A stretch of DNA of 64,000 bases. Source: Mycobacterium sp. (GTDB lineage Bacteria > Actinomycetota > Actinomycetes > Mycobacteriales > Mycobacteriaceae). This document shows positions 10,990 to 19,576 of the stretch, piece by piece. Made by a program: the position numbers and the translations under genes. The notes under the pieces are model-generated. The model searched no databases. It was not told the DNA's origin and saw only the letters and a list, made by a program, of their open reading frames with translations. The DNA lies in the NCBI RefSeq assembly GCF_002863225.1, contig NZ_PKEK01000010.1, positions 64,188 to 128,187 of the forward strand. The letters are read 5' to 3'. The stretch's first letter is position 1; each line of letters starts with the position of its first letter.

Positions 10990-11010
10990 GTTGAGTCTAG
11001 GTCACTCAAG
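10990..11010. promoter_or_regulatory. HAIR operator 2 (HspR site)
   Basis: The arms GTTGAGT and ACTCAAG flank CTAGGTC (7 nt), differing from the HAIR consensus at one base. It lies 98 bp upstream of dnaK. With site 1 it forms a tandem array, spaced 55 bp centre to centre. Confidence 0.88.
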
Positions 11011-11154
11011 ATTGTCATTGGGCTCAACGAGGTCACTCGCGAGTTTGTTCCCCATCGGTTGAGGCCGAGATCACACCGTGGGATAGTTCTGCAATTCAGC
11101 CCCTAAGCGGTCGTGCCCGGCGCCGCAGCGTTGCCCCACGACGATAGGAACTCG

Positions 11155-12624
11155 ATGCCGCCCAGCACGTCCGGTCCCGCTGCGGGCGGAACCGCGTCCT
11201 TCGCGCGCGAGGATGCCGGCTACCACCACGATCTGCGGCCTCGTCAGATCCAGATGATCGCCATCGGCGGGGCGATCGGAACGGGCCTGTTCCTCGGCGC
11301 GGGCGGGCGGCTGCTGCAGGCGGGGCCCGGGCTGTTCCTGGTCTACGGCGTCTGCGGCGCGTTCGTCTTCCTGATCCTTCGCGCGCTCGGCGAACTGGTA
11401 CTTCGCCGACCGTCGGCCGGCTCGTTCGTGTCCTACGCCCGCGAGTTCTTCGGAGAGAAGACGGCCTTCGTGGCCGGCTGGATGTATTTCCTGAACTGGG
11501 CGATGGCCAGCATCGTGGACTCCACGGCGATCGCGAACTATTTCCACTACTGGACGCCGCTGCGGGCCATTCCGCAATGGTCGATCGCGCTGGTCGCGCT
11601 GATCGCGGTGGTCTCGATCAACATGATCTCGGTCAAGGCTTTCGGCGAGTTGGAATTCTGGGCCGCGCTGATCAAGGTGGTGGCGCTGACGACCTTCCTG
11701 GTCATTGGCGCCGTTTTTCTCTTCGGACGCTTCAAAGTCGACGGTCACACCACCGGGCCGGCCCTGTGGACCGCCAATCACGGTTTCTTCCCGACGGGTC
11801 TGCTGCCGGTCGTGCTGGTTACCTCGGGCGTGGTATTCGCCTATGCCGCAGTCGAATTGGTCGGCACCGCGGCGGGTGAGACGGCCGAGCCGGAGAAGAT
11901 CATGCCGCGGGCGATCAACTCGGTGGTCTTCCGGATCGCGGTGTTCTACGTGGGGTCGGTCGCGCTGCTCGCGCTGCTGCTGCCGTACACCACCTACAAG
12001 CGCAACGAGAGCCCGTTCGTCACCTTCTTCTCCCATATCGGCTTCGGCGGGGCGGGCAGCATCATGAACGTGGTCGTGCTGACGGCCGCGTTCTCCAGCC
12101 TGAACGCCGGCCTGTACTCCACCGGACGCATTCTGCGGTCGATGGCCGTCAACGGCAGTGCCCCGAAGTTCACCGCGCAGATGTCGAAGAACGGCGTCCC
12201 CTACGGCGGAATCCTGTTGACCTGCACGATCGGGCTGCTCGGCGTCGTGCTCAACGCCATCAAACCAAGCGAGGCGTTCGAGATCGTGCTCAACATCGCG
12301 GCACTGGGCGTGCTCGCGGCCTGGGCGACGATCGTGCTGTGCCAACTGCGACTGTTCCGGATGGCCAAGGCCGGGACGACGACACGGCCCGCGTTCCAGA
12401 TGCCGCTGGCGCCGTACAGCGGCTACGCGACCCTGGCGTTTCTGGCGGGCGTCGCGGTGCTGATGGCCAGCGACGCCGAACGCGGCATCTGGATCATCAC
12501 CGCGGTGGTGGTGGCCGTACCTGCCCTGACCGGCGGATGGTTCCTGGTCCGGGGTCAAGTGCGCGCCGCGGCCGCTGAGTTGAGCGCACCATCGGCGGAC
12601 CTCCGGGAGCCGGCCCCGGAGTAA
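11155..12624 (+). CDS. ansP2: AnsP2-like L-asparagine/amino-acid permease (APC family)
   Basis: A 489-residue, 12-helix APC transporter. The N-terminal signature is present ([19 protein letters not shown]), as is the helix 6-8 region with [15 protein letters not shown]. tuberculosis AnsP2 (Rv0346c, about 487 aa) is the asparagine permease lying a few genes from, and divergent to, dnaK; length and position match here. I chose the ATG at 11155 (AGGAACTCG before it) over the GTG at 11113. It would import asparagine or related amino acids across the inner membrane as a nitrogen source. Substrate is by similarity; GabP-like permeases look alike. Confidence 0.83.
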   Translation: MPPSTSGPAAGGTASFAREDAGYHHDLRPRQIQMIAIGGAIGTGLFLGAGGRLLQAGPGLFLVYGVCGAFVFLILRALGELVLRRPSAGSFVSYAREFFGEKTAFVAGWMYFLNWAMASIVDSTAIANYFHYWTPLRAIPQWSIALVALIAVVSINMISVKAFGELEFWAALIKVVALTTFLVIGAVFLFGRFKVDGHTTGPALWTANHGFFPTGLLPVVLVTSGVVFAYAAVELVGTAAGETAEPEKIMPRAINSVVFRIAVFYVGSVALLALLLPYTTYKRNESPFVTFFSHIGFGGAGSIMNVVVLTAAFSSLNAGLYSTGRILRSMAVNGSAPKFTAQMSKNGVPYGGILLTCTIGLLGVVLNAIKPSEAFEIVLNIAALGVLAAWATIVLCQLRLFRMAKAGTTTRPAFQMPLAPYSGYATLAFLAGVAVLMASDAERGIWIITAVVVAVPALTGGWFLVRGQVRAAAAELSAPSADLREPAPE

Positions 12625-12625
12625 T

Positions 12626-12639
12626 AGAGCAGACGCTCT
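12626..12639. promoter_or_regulatory. Inverted repeat at TetR promoter
   Basis: AGAGC-AGAC-GCTCT is a perfect 5-bp inverted repeat just before the TetR gene at 12654, overlapping the start-proximal promoter (TTATCGTTCC follows). It is a likely self-operator. Confidence 0.5.
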
Positions 12640-12653
12640 GTTATCGTTCCGGG

Positions 12654-13289
12654 GTGCCCCGGCCCCGCGTGTACGAGCCCGACCGGGTGTTGGACGCCGT
12701 GGAGTCGTTGGCGGTCGCGGCCGGCCCGGGCGCGGTCACCATCCGCGCGGTCAGCGCGGCCATCGGTGTCTCCAATGGCGCGCTCTACCACACGTTCGGG
12801 TCGCGAGCGGGCCTGATGGGACGGGCCTGGCTGCGCGCCGGACGCCGATTCCTCGCCGTGCAGGACGAGCTGGTCGAGCTGGCGATGGCGGACGGGGACC
12901 CGCGCGAAGCTGTGGTGGCAGCCGCGGACGCGCCGGTCGTGTTCGCCGAGCGGCTTCCCCACTCCTCGGCGGTGTTCTGGGCGGTGTCCCGCGACGAGCT
13001 GCTGGCGGCGGACCCGCCCGATGACGTCGCCGCAGAACTCCGCGACGCCCAGCGATCGCTGGTCGCCCTGATGATCCGGCTCGCGGGTCAGCTCTGGGAC
13101 CGCAAGGACGCGTTGGCCGTCGACACGATCACTACGTGCATCGTCGACCTGCCGACCGCGATCGTGTTGCGCCGCAACCGATTGAGCGATCCAACCGCCC
13201 GCGGACATCTGCGGGCAGCAGTACGAGCGGTCCTCGACGTAGGACCACCGCCCAGTGAGAAAGGAAAAACATCGTGGGACTCAGCCTGA
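12654..13289 (+). CDS. TetR-family transcriptional regulator
   Basis: A 211-residue regulator with the TetR helix-turn-helix at about residues 25-55 (VTIRAVSAAIGVSNGALYHT then FGSRAGLMGRAW) and a helical ligand domain. It starts with GTG at 12654, 30 nt after the permease stop and right after a small palindrome, so it probably represses its own promoter and the genes behind it. The next gene (crotonase-like) overlaps its end by 16 nt, and an F420-type oxidoreductase follows, which points to a small regulated catabolic unit. The ligand is unknown. Confidence 0.85.
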   Translation: MPRPRVYEPDRVLDAVESLAVAAGPGAVTIRAVSAAIGVSNGALYHTFGSRAGLMGRAWLRAGRRFLAVQDELVELAMADGDPREAVVAAADAPVVFAERLPHSSAVFWAVSRDELLAADPPDDVAAELRDAQRSLVALMIRLAGQLWDRKDALAVDTITTCIVDLPTAIVLRRNRLSDPTARGHLRAAVRAVLDVGPPPSEKGKTSWDSA

Positions 13290-13933
13290 GCTACGAAGAC
13301 AAGATTGCCGTCCTGAACCTCGGGGATGACGAGAACCGTTTCTCTCCAGAGTTTCTCGACCAGGTCGACGCGCACCTCGACGAGGTCGTCGGCTCCGATG
13401 CGCAGGGGCTGGTGACCACCGGCGGCGCCAAGTTCTACTCGAACGGCCTGGATCTGGATTGGCTGACCGCGCACGGTGATCAGACCACGTGGTACGTCGG
13501 CCGCGTGCAGGGGATGCTGGCCCGCTTCCTCACCCTGCCGATCCCGACGGCGGCCGCCGTGGTGGGGCACGCGTTCGGCGCAGGAGCGATGCTGGCCGTG
13601 GCGCATGACTTCCGGGTGATGCGATCGGACCGCGGCTTCTTCTGTTTCCCGGAGGTCGACATCCGCATCCCGTTCACCCCGGGGATGGCCGCGCTGATCC
13701 AGGCCAAGCTCACCCCGCAGGCGGCCGTCGCCTCGATGACCACCGGACGGCGTTTCGGTGGCGAGGACGCCGCGGGCCTGGGCATCGTCGACGCCGTGGC
13801 GGGCGAGGGCGCGGTGACCCCGGCCGCCGTCGATCTGCTACGCCCGCTGAGCGGTAAGGACCAGGGCACGCTGGGCGCGATCAAGCAGACGATGTTCGGC
13901 TCCGCCGCGGCGGAGTTGACCACCACCGGGTAG
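13274..13933 (+). CDS. Enoyl-CoA hydratase/isomerase (crotonase) family protein
   Basis: A 219-residue crotonase-fold protein. The oxyanion-hole segments are visible as FYSNGLDLDWL and HAFGAGAMLAVAHDFRVM, followed by FPEVDIRIPF. The second catalytic Glu region is altered compared with classical hydratases, so it may be an isomerase or another crotonase activity. The GTG start at 13274 overlaps the TetR gene by 16 nt and has AAAGGAAAAAC in front, so translation is coupled. It is shorter than typical FadB/EchA (about 255 aa) but complete in its core. Confidence 0.82.
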   Translation: MGLSLSYEDKIAVLNLGDDENRFSPEFLDQVDAHLDEVVGSDAQGLVTTGGAKFYSNGLDLDWLTAHGDQTTWYVGRVQGMLARFLTLPIPTAAAVVGHAFGAGAMLAVAHDFRVMRSDRGFFCFPEVDIRIPFTPGMAALIQAKLTPQAAVASMTTGRRFGGEDAAGLGIVDAVAGEGAVTPAAVDLLRPLSGKDQGTLGAIKQTMFGSAAAELTTTG

Positions 13934-13948
13934 CGATACGTTGGTGGT

Positions 13949-14404
13949 ATGTCTCCCAAATTTGCCACCGCGGATCCCGTAGGTCTTTCGGAGCTGCTCG
14001 ACTTCGTCCGGCCGCGACACAACATGGTGCTGACCACTTTTCGCGCCGACGGCTCCCCGCAGAGCTCGCCGGTGACCGGCGGCGTCGACGACCAGGGCCG
14101 GCTGGTGATCTCGAGCTATCCGCAGCGCGCCAAGAGCGCCAACATCCGGCGCACGCCGAGGGCCAGCGTGGTCGTGCTCTCCGACGAGTTCAACGGCGCC
14201 TACGTGCAGATCGACGGGGAGGCCGAGTCGATCGACGGGCCCGACGCGGTCGAACCACTCGTCGACTACTACCGCGCGATCGCCGGCGAGCATCCCGACT
14301 GGGACGAGTACCGCGACGCGATGCGGAACCAGGGCAAATGCCTGCTCAGGGTGACACCGCGCAGGTGGGGTCCGGTGGCGACGGGCGGCTTCCCGCCGAA
14401 GTAG
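13949..14404 (+). CDS. PPOX-class F420-dependent oxidoreductase
   Basis: A 151-residue split-barrel flavin/deazaflavin protein. The motif MVLTTFRADGSPQSSPVTGG is the standard start of PPOX-class F420-binding proteins (Rv1155/Rv0121c group), followed by YPQRAKSANIRRTPRASVVV. Members use reduced F420 on small electrophiles or bind F420 without known substrate. It lies 15 nt after the crotonase gene and is likely co-transcribed. Function beyond cofactor class is not predictable. Confidence 0.87.
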   Translation: MSPKFATADPVGLSELLDFVRPRHNMVLTTFRADGSPQSSPVTGGVDDQGRLVISSYPQRAKSANIRRTPRASVVVLSDEFNGAYVQIDGEAESIDGPDAVEPLVDYYRAIAGEHPDWDEYRDAMRNQGKCLLRVTPRRWGPVATGGFPPK

Positions 14405-14481
14405 CGGTACGCCGTTCATCGCGGCCGGTCGGCGCGTCACTGCCGTCACATGCGTCACTCCATGCGTACGCTTGCTGTGCG

Positions 14482-15048
14482 ATGTTCCCGCCAGGAGTAA
14501 GTACCCGTGCCGCCGGCGGCCACCTGCTGGCCGGCGTGCTGCTCGGCGCCGCCCTACTCAGCGGATGTCATTCCACAACGCACGGTAACCCGGTGGCATC
14601 GCCGAACGCCGGGCCCGCCGAGCCGTCATTTCCCAAGGGCAAGCCGTCGATCCCGTCGCCGGCGCCCACCCGCCCCGGCCCTCCGGGCGGCAATCCGCCG
14701 GCCGCCGCGATCCCGTTATCGCCGGACGACAGCGGTCACGTGTTCATCGAGACCAAATCCGGCCAGACCCGGTGTCAGATCGACAATGACAGCGTCGGCT
14801 GCGAGGCGCAGTTCACCAATTCCCCGATGCAGGACGGTGGACGCGCCAACGGCGTCAACGTCACCGCCGGTGGCGATGTGCAGTGGGTGCTGGGCAACCT
14901 CGGCGACATCCCTACCGTGACAATCGATTACAAGACCTACGACGCAGCAGGCTGGACCATCGCTGCGACCGAGAGCGGCACTCGATTCGTCAACGCACAC
15001 ACCGGCCACGGAATGTTCGTCAGCATCGAAAAGGTCGACACCTTCTAG
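14482..15048 (+). CDS. Exported lipoprotein, 188 aa, Pro-rich linker
   Basis: The start is set at ATG 14482 (MFPPGVSTRAAG); upstream in-frame codons overlap the previous gene. A signal peptide ends in the lipobox LLSGC (Cys about 29). A Pro/Gly linker (about 35-75) is followed by a compact domain with two cysteines (TRCQIDNDSVGCEAQF) that could form a disulfide. No known catalytic motif is seen. A degraded, high-identity copy of the central part sits at 18115-18316, so this gene was a donor in a local duplication. Its stop overlaps the convergent TetR stop by four bases (CTAG). Confidence 0.8.
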   Translation: MFPPGVSTRAAGGHLLAGVLLGAALLSGCHSTTHGNPVASPNAGPAEPSFPKGKPSIPSPAPTRPGPPGGNPPAAAIPLSPDDSGHVFIETKSGQTRCQIDNDSVGCEAQFTNSPMQDGGRANGVNVTAGGDVQWVLGNLGDIPTVTIDYKTYDAAGWTIAATESGTRFVNAHTGHGMFVSIEKVDTF

Positions 15049-15641
15049 CCGTAGGCCTCGAATCCGGCCACGATCAGGTCCAGCCCCTGCTCGAAACGAA
15101 GTGCCGCAGGCACCTTCAAGCCATGTTCGAGCCCGGCCAGAGCCTGTTCAGATGAGACCGAACCCATCACGAACACCATCAGCAGCACGCGGGCAGCTTC
15201 GCGCCGCCTCCGCGGCACACCGGCGTCCAGCACCAGTCGGTGCAACATCGAATCCACCTGTCGCGCCGCACCTTCGGCCGGGTACGTCTTTAAGACGTCG
15301 GCGATCCCGTCGATCCTGAGCAGGGACTGACGTGCGCTGCGGGCGAAGGTACGCAACCGCTGTTGCCATGAACCTTCCTGTGGCAGTTCGATCGCCGCGA
15401 GAGTCGCCTGCGCAATCAAATCCAGAAGCTCGCGCTTGTTCTTCACGTGGTGGTACATCGCCGTCGTCGACAATCCCAGCTCGGCGGCAAGCGCCCTGAC
15501 GGTGACACTTCGGACGCCGCCGCGTTCGGCGAGCCTCATGGCGGTGGCCACCACCAAGGGACGGTCCAGCTCCCCGTACCGAAGCTGCCGCCTGCTTTCG
15601 CCACGTTCCGAAATCGACGTCAGATCGCCAGCCCCTTCCAC
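15045..15641 (-). CDS. TetR-family regulator
   Basis: A 198-residue TetR protein with the helix-turn-helix at about residues 43-65 (SVTVRALAAELGLSTTAMYH, then HVKNKRELLDLI) and a TetR_C-like all-helical C-terminal part. Its ATG overlaps the 3' end of the mycothiol-dependent isomerase-like gene by 22 nt, so the two are co-transcribed in the order isomerase then regulator. The likely target is the divergent promoter region 16343-16625. Ligand unknown. Confidence 0.85.
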   Translation of the reverse strand: MEGAGDLTSISERGESRRQLRYGELDRPLVVATAMRLAERGGVRSVTVRALAAELGLSTTAMYHHVKNKRELLDLIAQATLAAIELPQEGSWQQRLRTFARSARQSLLRIDGIADVLKTYPAEGAARQVDSMLHRLVLDAGVPRRRREAARVLLMVFVMGSVSSEQALAGLEHGLKVPAALRFEQGLDLIVAGFEAYG

Positions 15642-16342
15642 CAGGTGACCACCGCGTCGTCACCGCGTACCGCAAGAGTTCCGTCGGGTATCCGGTTCCA
15701 CATCCACAACAGCAGCTGGTATGCGGAGGCGACGATCTCCACCTGCGGCTCACCGGGGTCCGCATCGACCCCCGCCGGGATGAGCGACAGCGTGCGCGAG
15801 TCGTCGATGTCACTGGGCGAGAGCAACACGGCCGTGACCGGCGGCGGCTCGGCAACCGTGTGCAGCATCAGTGGAAGGAATTCTTCGGCGTATTCGTCGA
15901 TTCCGTCCAGCGCGAGTGGCGGGTCGATCCGCCCGGGACTACCGCCGACCGCCTGCTCGGCATCGGCGCGGTGAATCGCCACTTCCAGGGCGGCTTTGCG
16001 CCGCCACCAGACACTGCCGAGAGTGCCGCGTATCGGCGTCCACACCAACGCTTCCGGCGGCGTTCCCGACAGGACCTCCAGCAGTTGGTCGATCGACTGG
16101 TCGAACCATCTCAGGAGTTCCTCGTGGCCGTCGGGCGGCGGCGGCAGGATACGTTCCTGAGCCGCGTCGCCTTCCGCGACGCACTTGGCCATCCACCGAC
16201 TCGCCCCAGACACGTGACCCAGGAGATCCCTCAGACCCCAGTCGGGACAACCGGGGACGCGTAGCTCGAGGTCTGAGCCAACAGCGATGTCCAGCAACGC
16301 TTGTCGGTCCGCCTCGATCGCCGCCAGGTAGTCGTATCCCAC
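15620..16342 (-). CDS. Maleylpyruvate isomerase-family (mycothiol-dependent, DinB-fold) protein
   Basis: A 240-residue MDMPI/DinB-like protein. The metal-binding histidines are visible in DLLGHVSGASRW and in AIHRADAE. The fold binds Zn and uses mycothiol as cofactor in actinobacteria; many members act in isomerisation or detoxification. I set the GTG start at 16342 (GAGGTGGG upstream) instead of a longer reading that begins with a Cys-rich stretch lacking family similarity. It is first in a two-gene unit with the TetR regulator. The exact substrate is unknown. Confidence 0.8.
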   Translation of the reverse strand: MGYDYLAAIEADRQALLDIAVGSDLELRVPGCPDWGLRDLLGHVSGASRWMAKCVAEGDAAQERILPPPPDGHEELLRWFDQSIDQLLEVLSGTPPEALVWTPIRGTLGSVWWRRKAALEVAIHRADAEQAVGGSPGRIDPPLALDGIDEYAEEFLPLMLHTVAEPPPVTAVLLSPSDIDDSRTLSLIPAGVDADPGEPQVEIVASAYQLLLWMWNRIPDGTLAVRGDDAVVTWWKGLAI

Positions 16343-16492
16343 CGCAGACCCACCTCGCCGTTCGTCGTCGCCGCACCTTGAGCACCGGGCGGGCCACTGG
16401 ACCGACACCGATTTTTACATTGTCAACTTCGTCCCGGCAAGTATTCCGGAGGTCCGGCAAGGCTTGACGAGAACCATCCCGCCTTGGCAATC

Positions 16493-16505
16493 TGAACACT
16501 GTTCA
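16493..16505. promoter_or_regulatory. Inverted repeat in divergent promoter region
   Basis: TGAAC-ACT-GTTCA is a perfect 13-bp palindrome in the 283-nt gap (16343-16625) between divergent genes. It is a candidate operator, perhaps for the TetR protein encoded at 15045. I see no gene in this gap. Confidence 0.45.
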
Positions 16506-16625
16506 ATTTAGGACGTTCTCCGAAAGGACCGGCTGTGCCTTCGACATCGTGGACCGGCCGACCGTCCGATACCCGAAGATGACCGTCTCGCCGCCGATCA
16601 GTCTGGAAGCACCGAAAGCCCGTTC

Positions 16626-17684
16626 ATGACGCCCTATCGCGTGGTGCAGTGGGCGACGGGCAACGTCGGTCGTCATTCGCTGCGGGCCGTGCTCGAGCGC
16701 GATCAGTTCGAAGTCGTTGGGGTGCATGCATTCTCAGCCGACAAGATCGGTACCGACGCCGGCACGCTGGCTGGCATCGATCCGGTGGGAGTGGTGGCCA
16801 CCGACGATGTCGACGCGCTGATCGGTGCGGTGCCGGACTGCGTGCTGTACACGCCCCGCGTCGTCGACTACGAACTGGTATGCCGGTTGCTGGAGTCCGG
16901 CATCAATGTCGTCACCACCGGCGATTTTTTGACCGGCAGCCATCATCCCAAAGAACTGGCGGCGCTCACCGCCGCCGCAACGGCTGGCGAAACGACGTTT
17001 CTCGGCACCGGCTTCGAACCCGGATTCATCAACGTGGTGGCGGGATTCCTGTCCGGTGCATGCCGGCGTGTGCACAGCGTGAAGTTGGTCGAGACGCTGG
17101 ACTGCACCCAGTACCCGGTGCGGGAAGCGTGGACCGTGCTCGGGTTCGCCAAGCCGGCCAAGGATCGGCTCGTCGAGTTCGACCCGTCGAGTGCGCGATA
17201 CGGGCTCGGCTATTTCGAATCGTTGGACCTGGTCGCCAGCTTGCTCGGCGTCGAACTGGAGGCAAAGCAGGGTCTGATCGAAAATGCCGTGACCACAAGG
17301 GATCTTGATCTGGGTTGGATCGCGTTCGCCAAGGGCACCGTCGCGGGACAGCGGCGTACCTACCGCGGTTACCGCAACGGACGCGTCGTCGTCGAGCTCG
17401 CGATCTGCTGGACCATGAGCGACGAGGCGCTGGAGCCGCAGTGGACCGACCCAGAGGGTTTCGCGGTGGAGATCGAGGGCGAGCCTCGGGTGGACGCGGT
17501 GATCCACTTCGGTCCGCCGCACGACGCCGCACTGTCCGGGGAGCAGTCGATCATGGGCCTGCTGATGGTCGGGACCGCGATGGCCGCGGTCAATGCGATC
17601 CCCGACGTCTGCGCCGCCTCGCCCGGTGTGATCACCCATGTCGACTTGCCGATCCGCGGGAGCCGTGGGGCGCTCATCGACTGA
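16626..17684 (+). CDS. NAD(P)-dependent amine dehydrogenase/dihydrodipicolinate reductase-like protein
   Basis: A 352-residue Rossmann-fold oxidoreductase. The nucleotide-binding start is VVQWATGNVGRHSLRAVLE; later LGTGFEPGFINVVAGFL and the C-terminal QSIMGLLMVGTAMAAVNAIP are typical of the mycobacterial dihydrodipicolinate reductase-like/2,4-diaminopentanoate dehydrogenase group. It is not the true DapB, which is shorter (about 245 aa). It lies 25 nt before an NTF2-like gene, with which it probably forms an operon. The substrate may be a steroid- or amine-like small molecule; this is only inference from context. Confidence 0.8.
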   Translation: MTPYRVVQWATGNVGRHSLRAVLERDQFEVVGVHAFSADKIGTDAGTLAGIDPVGVVATDDVDALIGAVPDCVLYTPRVVDYELVCRLLESGINVVTTGDFLTGSHHPKELAALTAAATAGETTFLGTGFEPGFINVVAGFLSGACRRVHSVKLVETLDCTQYPVREAWTVLGFAKPAKDRLVEFDPSSARYGLGYFESLDLVASLLGVELEAKQGLIENAVTTRDLDLGWIAFAKGTVAGQRRTYRGYRNGRVVVELAICWTMSDEALEPQWTDPEGFAVEIEGEPRVDAVIHFGPPHDAALSGEQSIMGLLMVGTAMAAVNAIPDVCAASPGVITHVDLPIRGSRGALID

Positions 17685-17709
17685 CGTGTCCAATCGAGAA
17701 GAGGAAGCG

Positions 17710-18147
17710 ATGTCTCAGCCAACCGACGATGAAATCAAGAGCTTCGTCGCACACCAGTGCGCAATGTGGAACGACCATGACCGGCAGGGCTACCTGGATG
17801 CGTGGAAAGCGATCGCGCCCAACGGAATAACCTTCGAGGATCCGGTCGGGACTCCACCCAAGGCCGGCTGGGACATGTGGCTGAAGATGTGGGACCAGTT
17901 CAACAAGTTCAGCGTCGAGCAGCGTGTCGACTTCTTGTCCCTACGCGGAGACGAGGTGGCGCTGCTGATCTACCACCACGCCGAGTACGCGGGTGAGGCG
18001 ACCGAGACCTTCGACATCGAGGTGTGGAAGTTCGTGGACGGCATGGCACATGTGCGGTGTTGGTGGAACCCGCCATCGAGTGCGACCCACGCGGCGTCGC
18101 TGGAGGGCTATTCGGCCGCCGGCGGTCGCGATCCCGCTACCGCCTGA
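17710..18147 (+). CDS. NTF2-like (SnoaL-type) protein with recombined C-terminus
   Basis: A 145-residue alpha+beta barrel protein. The ATG at 17710 follows AAGAGGAAGCG. The NTF2 core is evident (CAMWNDHDRQGYLDAWKAIA, YHHAEYAG, VWKFVDGMAHVRCWW). Such proteins are small isomerases, hydratases or dimer partners. The last codons (about SAAGGRDPATA) read through DNA homologous to the lipoprotein gene at 14700, in a different frame, so the original 3' end was probably replaced by the duplicated fragment that starts near 18115. The core fold is complete, so the protein may still work. Confidence 0.78.
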   Translation: MSQPTDDEIKSFVAHQCAMWNDHDRQGYLDAWKAIAPNGITFEDPVGTPPKAGWDMWLKMWDQFNKFSVEQRVDFLSLRGDEVALLIYHHAEYAGEATETFDIEVWKFVDGMAHVRCWWNPPSSATHAASLEGYSAAGGRDPATA

Positions 18148-18316
18148 CGACAACGGTCACGTGTTCATCGAGACCAAATCCGGCCAGATCCGGTGTCAGA
18201 TCAACAATGGCAGCGTCGGCTGCGAGGCGCAGTTCACCAACTCTCCAATGCAGGGCGGCTGCGCGCCGGCGGGGACGTGCAGTGGATGCTGGGCAATCTC
18301 GGCGGCATCCCTTAGA
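18115..18316 (+). pseudogene. Degraded partial copy of the lipoprotein gene 14482-15048
   Basis: Nucleotides 18115-18316 align with about 14700-14915 of the lipoprotein gene at very high identity (for example the shared TGTTCATCGAGACCAAATCC). A deletion of about 22 nt near 18268 breaks the frame. The copy lacks the signal peptide, the linker and the 3' end. In the donor frame it still reads GHVFIETKSGQ and GCEAQFTNSPMQ before losing phase. It overlaps the tail of the NTF2-like gene. Confidence 0.88.
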
Positions 18317-18356
18317 TGCCGGAATAGCACAGAACCCCCGGATCGCCTCCCGGCTT

Positions 18357-18388
18357 GACATGTCTACCTACTAGTAGGTAGACATGTC
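18357..18388. promoter_or_regulatory. Perfect 32-bp palindromic operator
   Basis: The half-site GACATGTCTACCTACT is followed directly by its exact reverse complement. It overlaps a promoter: TTGACA at 18355-18360 as -35 and TAGACA-like -10 near 18379, with the GTG of the TetR gene two bases after the palindrome. It is almost certainly the autoregulatory site. Confidence 0.85.
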
Positions 18389-18390
18389 TC

Positions 18391-18987
18391 GTGCCGAAGT
18401 CAGAAGGTTCCACCGCCGACGAGATCCTCCGCTGCGCGCGGACCCTGATCGTCGCCGGCGGGTACAGCGGCTTCAGCTACGCCGACATCGCCGAGGCGGT
18501 CGGCATCCGCAAGCCGAGCATTCACCACCACTTCCCGACGAAGCTGAACCTGGTCTGCACATTGGTTCAGCAGTATCGCGCCGAGTTCGCCGCGGGCGTC
18601 GCCGAGATCGAACGCCACTCCGCGGATCCGATGGATTGCCTGCACGCCTACGTCGGTTTCTGGGAAGACTGCATCGGCGACCCCAGCAGCTCATTCTGTG
18701 TGTGCGCCTTGCTCGCAACCGAGATACCCAGTCTCCCTGCGGAATTGGTGCTGGAACTCACGGGCCACTTCAACGACCTGTCCGCCTGGTTGACGTCGGT
18801 GCTGGAGCGCGCGGGCGACGCCCAAGTAAAGGGTGACATGCGCGCGGAGGCCGAGACGTTCATGGCCACGATTCACGGCGCCATGCTGTCGGCCCGCGCC
18901 TACGGAAGCTCCGACGTCTTTCAGGTCATCGCTCGGAATGCGATGGAAAAGCTCGCGACACAACGCAACAAGGAGAGAAAGCAATGA
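18391..18987 (+). CDS. TetR-family regulator with perfect palindromic operator
   Basis: A 198-residue TetR/AcrR-type regulator. The helix-turn-helix spans about residues 27-50 (FSYADIAEAVGIRKPSIHHH, then FPTKLNLV). The ligand domain has several Cys (SSFCVCALLATEI). The GTG start sits just behind a 32-bp palindrome that covers its promoter, so the mRNA is probably leaderless and self-repressed. The following membrane protein overlaps by four bases (ATGA), which marks it as the direct regulatory target. The ligand is unknown; small lipophilic or electrophilic compounds are common for this type. Confidence 0.88.
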   Translation: MPKSEGSTADEILRCARTLIVAGGYSGFSYADIAEAVGIRKPSIHHHFPTKLNLVCTLVQQYRAEFAAGVAEIERHSADPMDCLHAYVGFWEDCIGDPSSSFCVCALLATEIPSLPAELVLELTGHFNDLSAWLTSVLERAGDAQVKGDMRAEAETFMATIHGAMLSARAYGSSDVFQVIARNAMEKLATQRNKERKQ

Positions 18988-19556
18988 CGACCCAGACCAC
19001 CACGAGCACTCCGGACACCTGGCTCGCGCGGTACTACTCTGTCCGAGCTGCCTTTTCGATCGCCTGGGTGGCCGCGGCATTCGCGCTCGCCAGCAGCACC
19101 CCGGTGATTGTGAGCGCGCTATTGCTGATCTACCCGGCGTGGGACGCCGCAGCCAACCTCGTGGATGCGCATCGCAGCGGTGGCCTGACCCGCAATCCCA
19201 CCCAACTCGTCAATGCCGTTGTGAGCGTGGGAGTCACCGCAGCGGTCGCCGTCGCGAACAGCCCACACGCCGTGCTCACCACATTCGGAGTGTGGGCGAT
19301 TTTCTCCGGACTGCTCCAGCTCGCGACCGGCGCGCGCCGCAGACGAGGCAACGGCGGGCAGTGGCCGATGATCCTCAGCGGCGCCCAATCCACTCTTGCC
19401 GGTGCGATGTTCGTCGCGAAGGCCAGTGCGCCGCACGTCGTCACCATCACCACCGTCGCCCAGTATGCAGCGTTCGGCGCGTTCTACTTCCTGGTCGCGG
19501 CCCTGTGGCTGGCGCGGTCGATCAGATTGTCGAGCCGAGCCCCGCGATCAAGTTGA
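18984..19556 (+). CDS. DUF308/HdeD-like membrane protein
   Basis: A 190-residue integral membrane protein with about six hydrophobic segments (for example AAFSIAWVAAAFALASST and AAFGAFYFLVAALWLA). The layout of three helix pairs, with basic loops such as RRRRGNGG, fits DUF308/HdeD-like proteins. It is translationally coupled to the TetR gene and so is co-regulated with it. It ends 20 nt before a convergent gene. Function unknown. Confidence 0.75.
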   Translation: MTTQTTTSTPDTWLARYYSVRAAFSIAWVAAAFALASSTPVIVSALLLIYPAWDAAANLVDAHRSGGLTRNPTQLVNAVVSVGVTAAVAVANSPHAVLTTFGVWAIFSGLLQLATGARRRRGNGGQWPMILSGAQSTLAGAMFVAKASAPHVVTITTVAQYAAFGAFYFLVAALWLARSIRLSSRAPRSS

Positions 19557-19576
19557 TCGTGAACGCCGGCCCCAGC

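Noticed and set aside
11071..12558. 495-codon minus-strand frame opposite the permease
   Set aside because: Composition (D/R/H/Q-rich, no hydrophobic core) is typical of an antisense shadow of a membrane protein gene.
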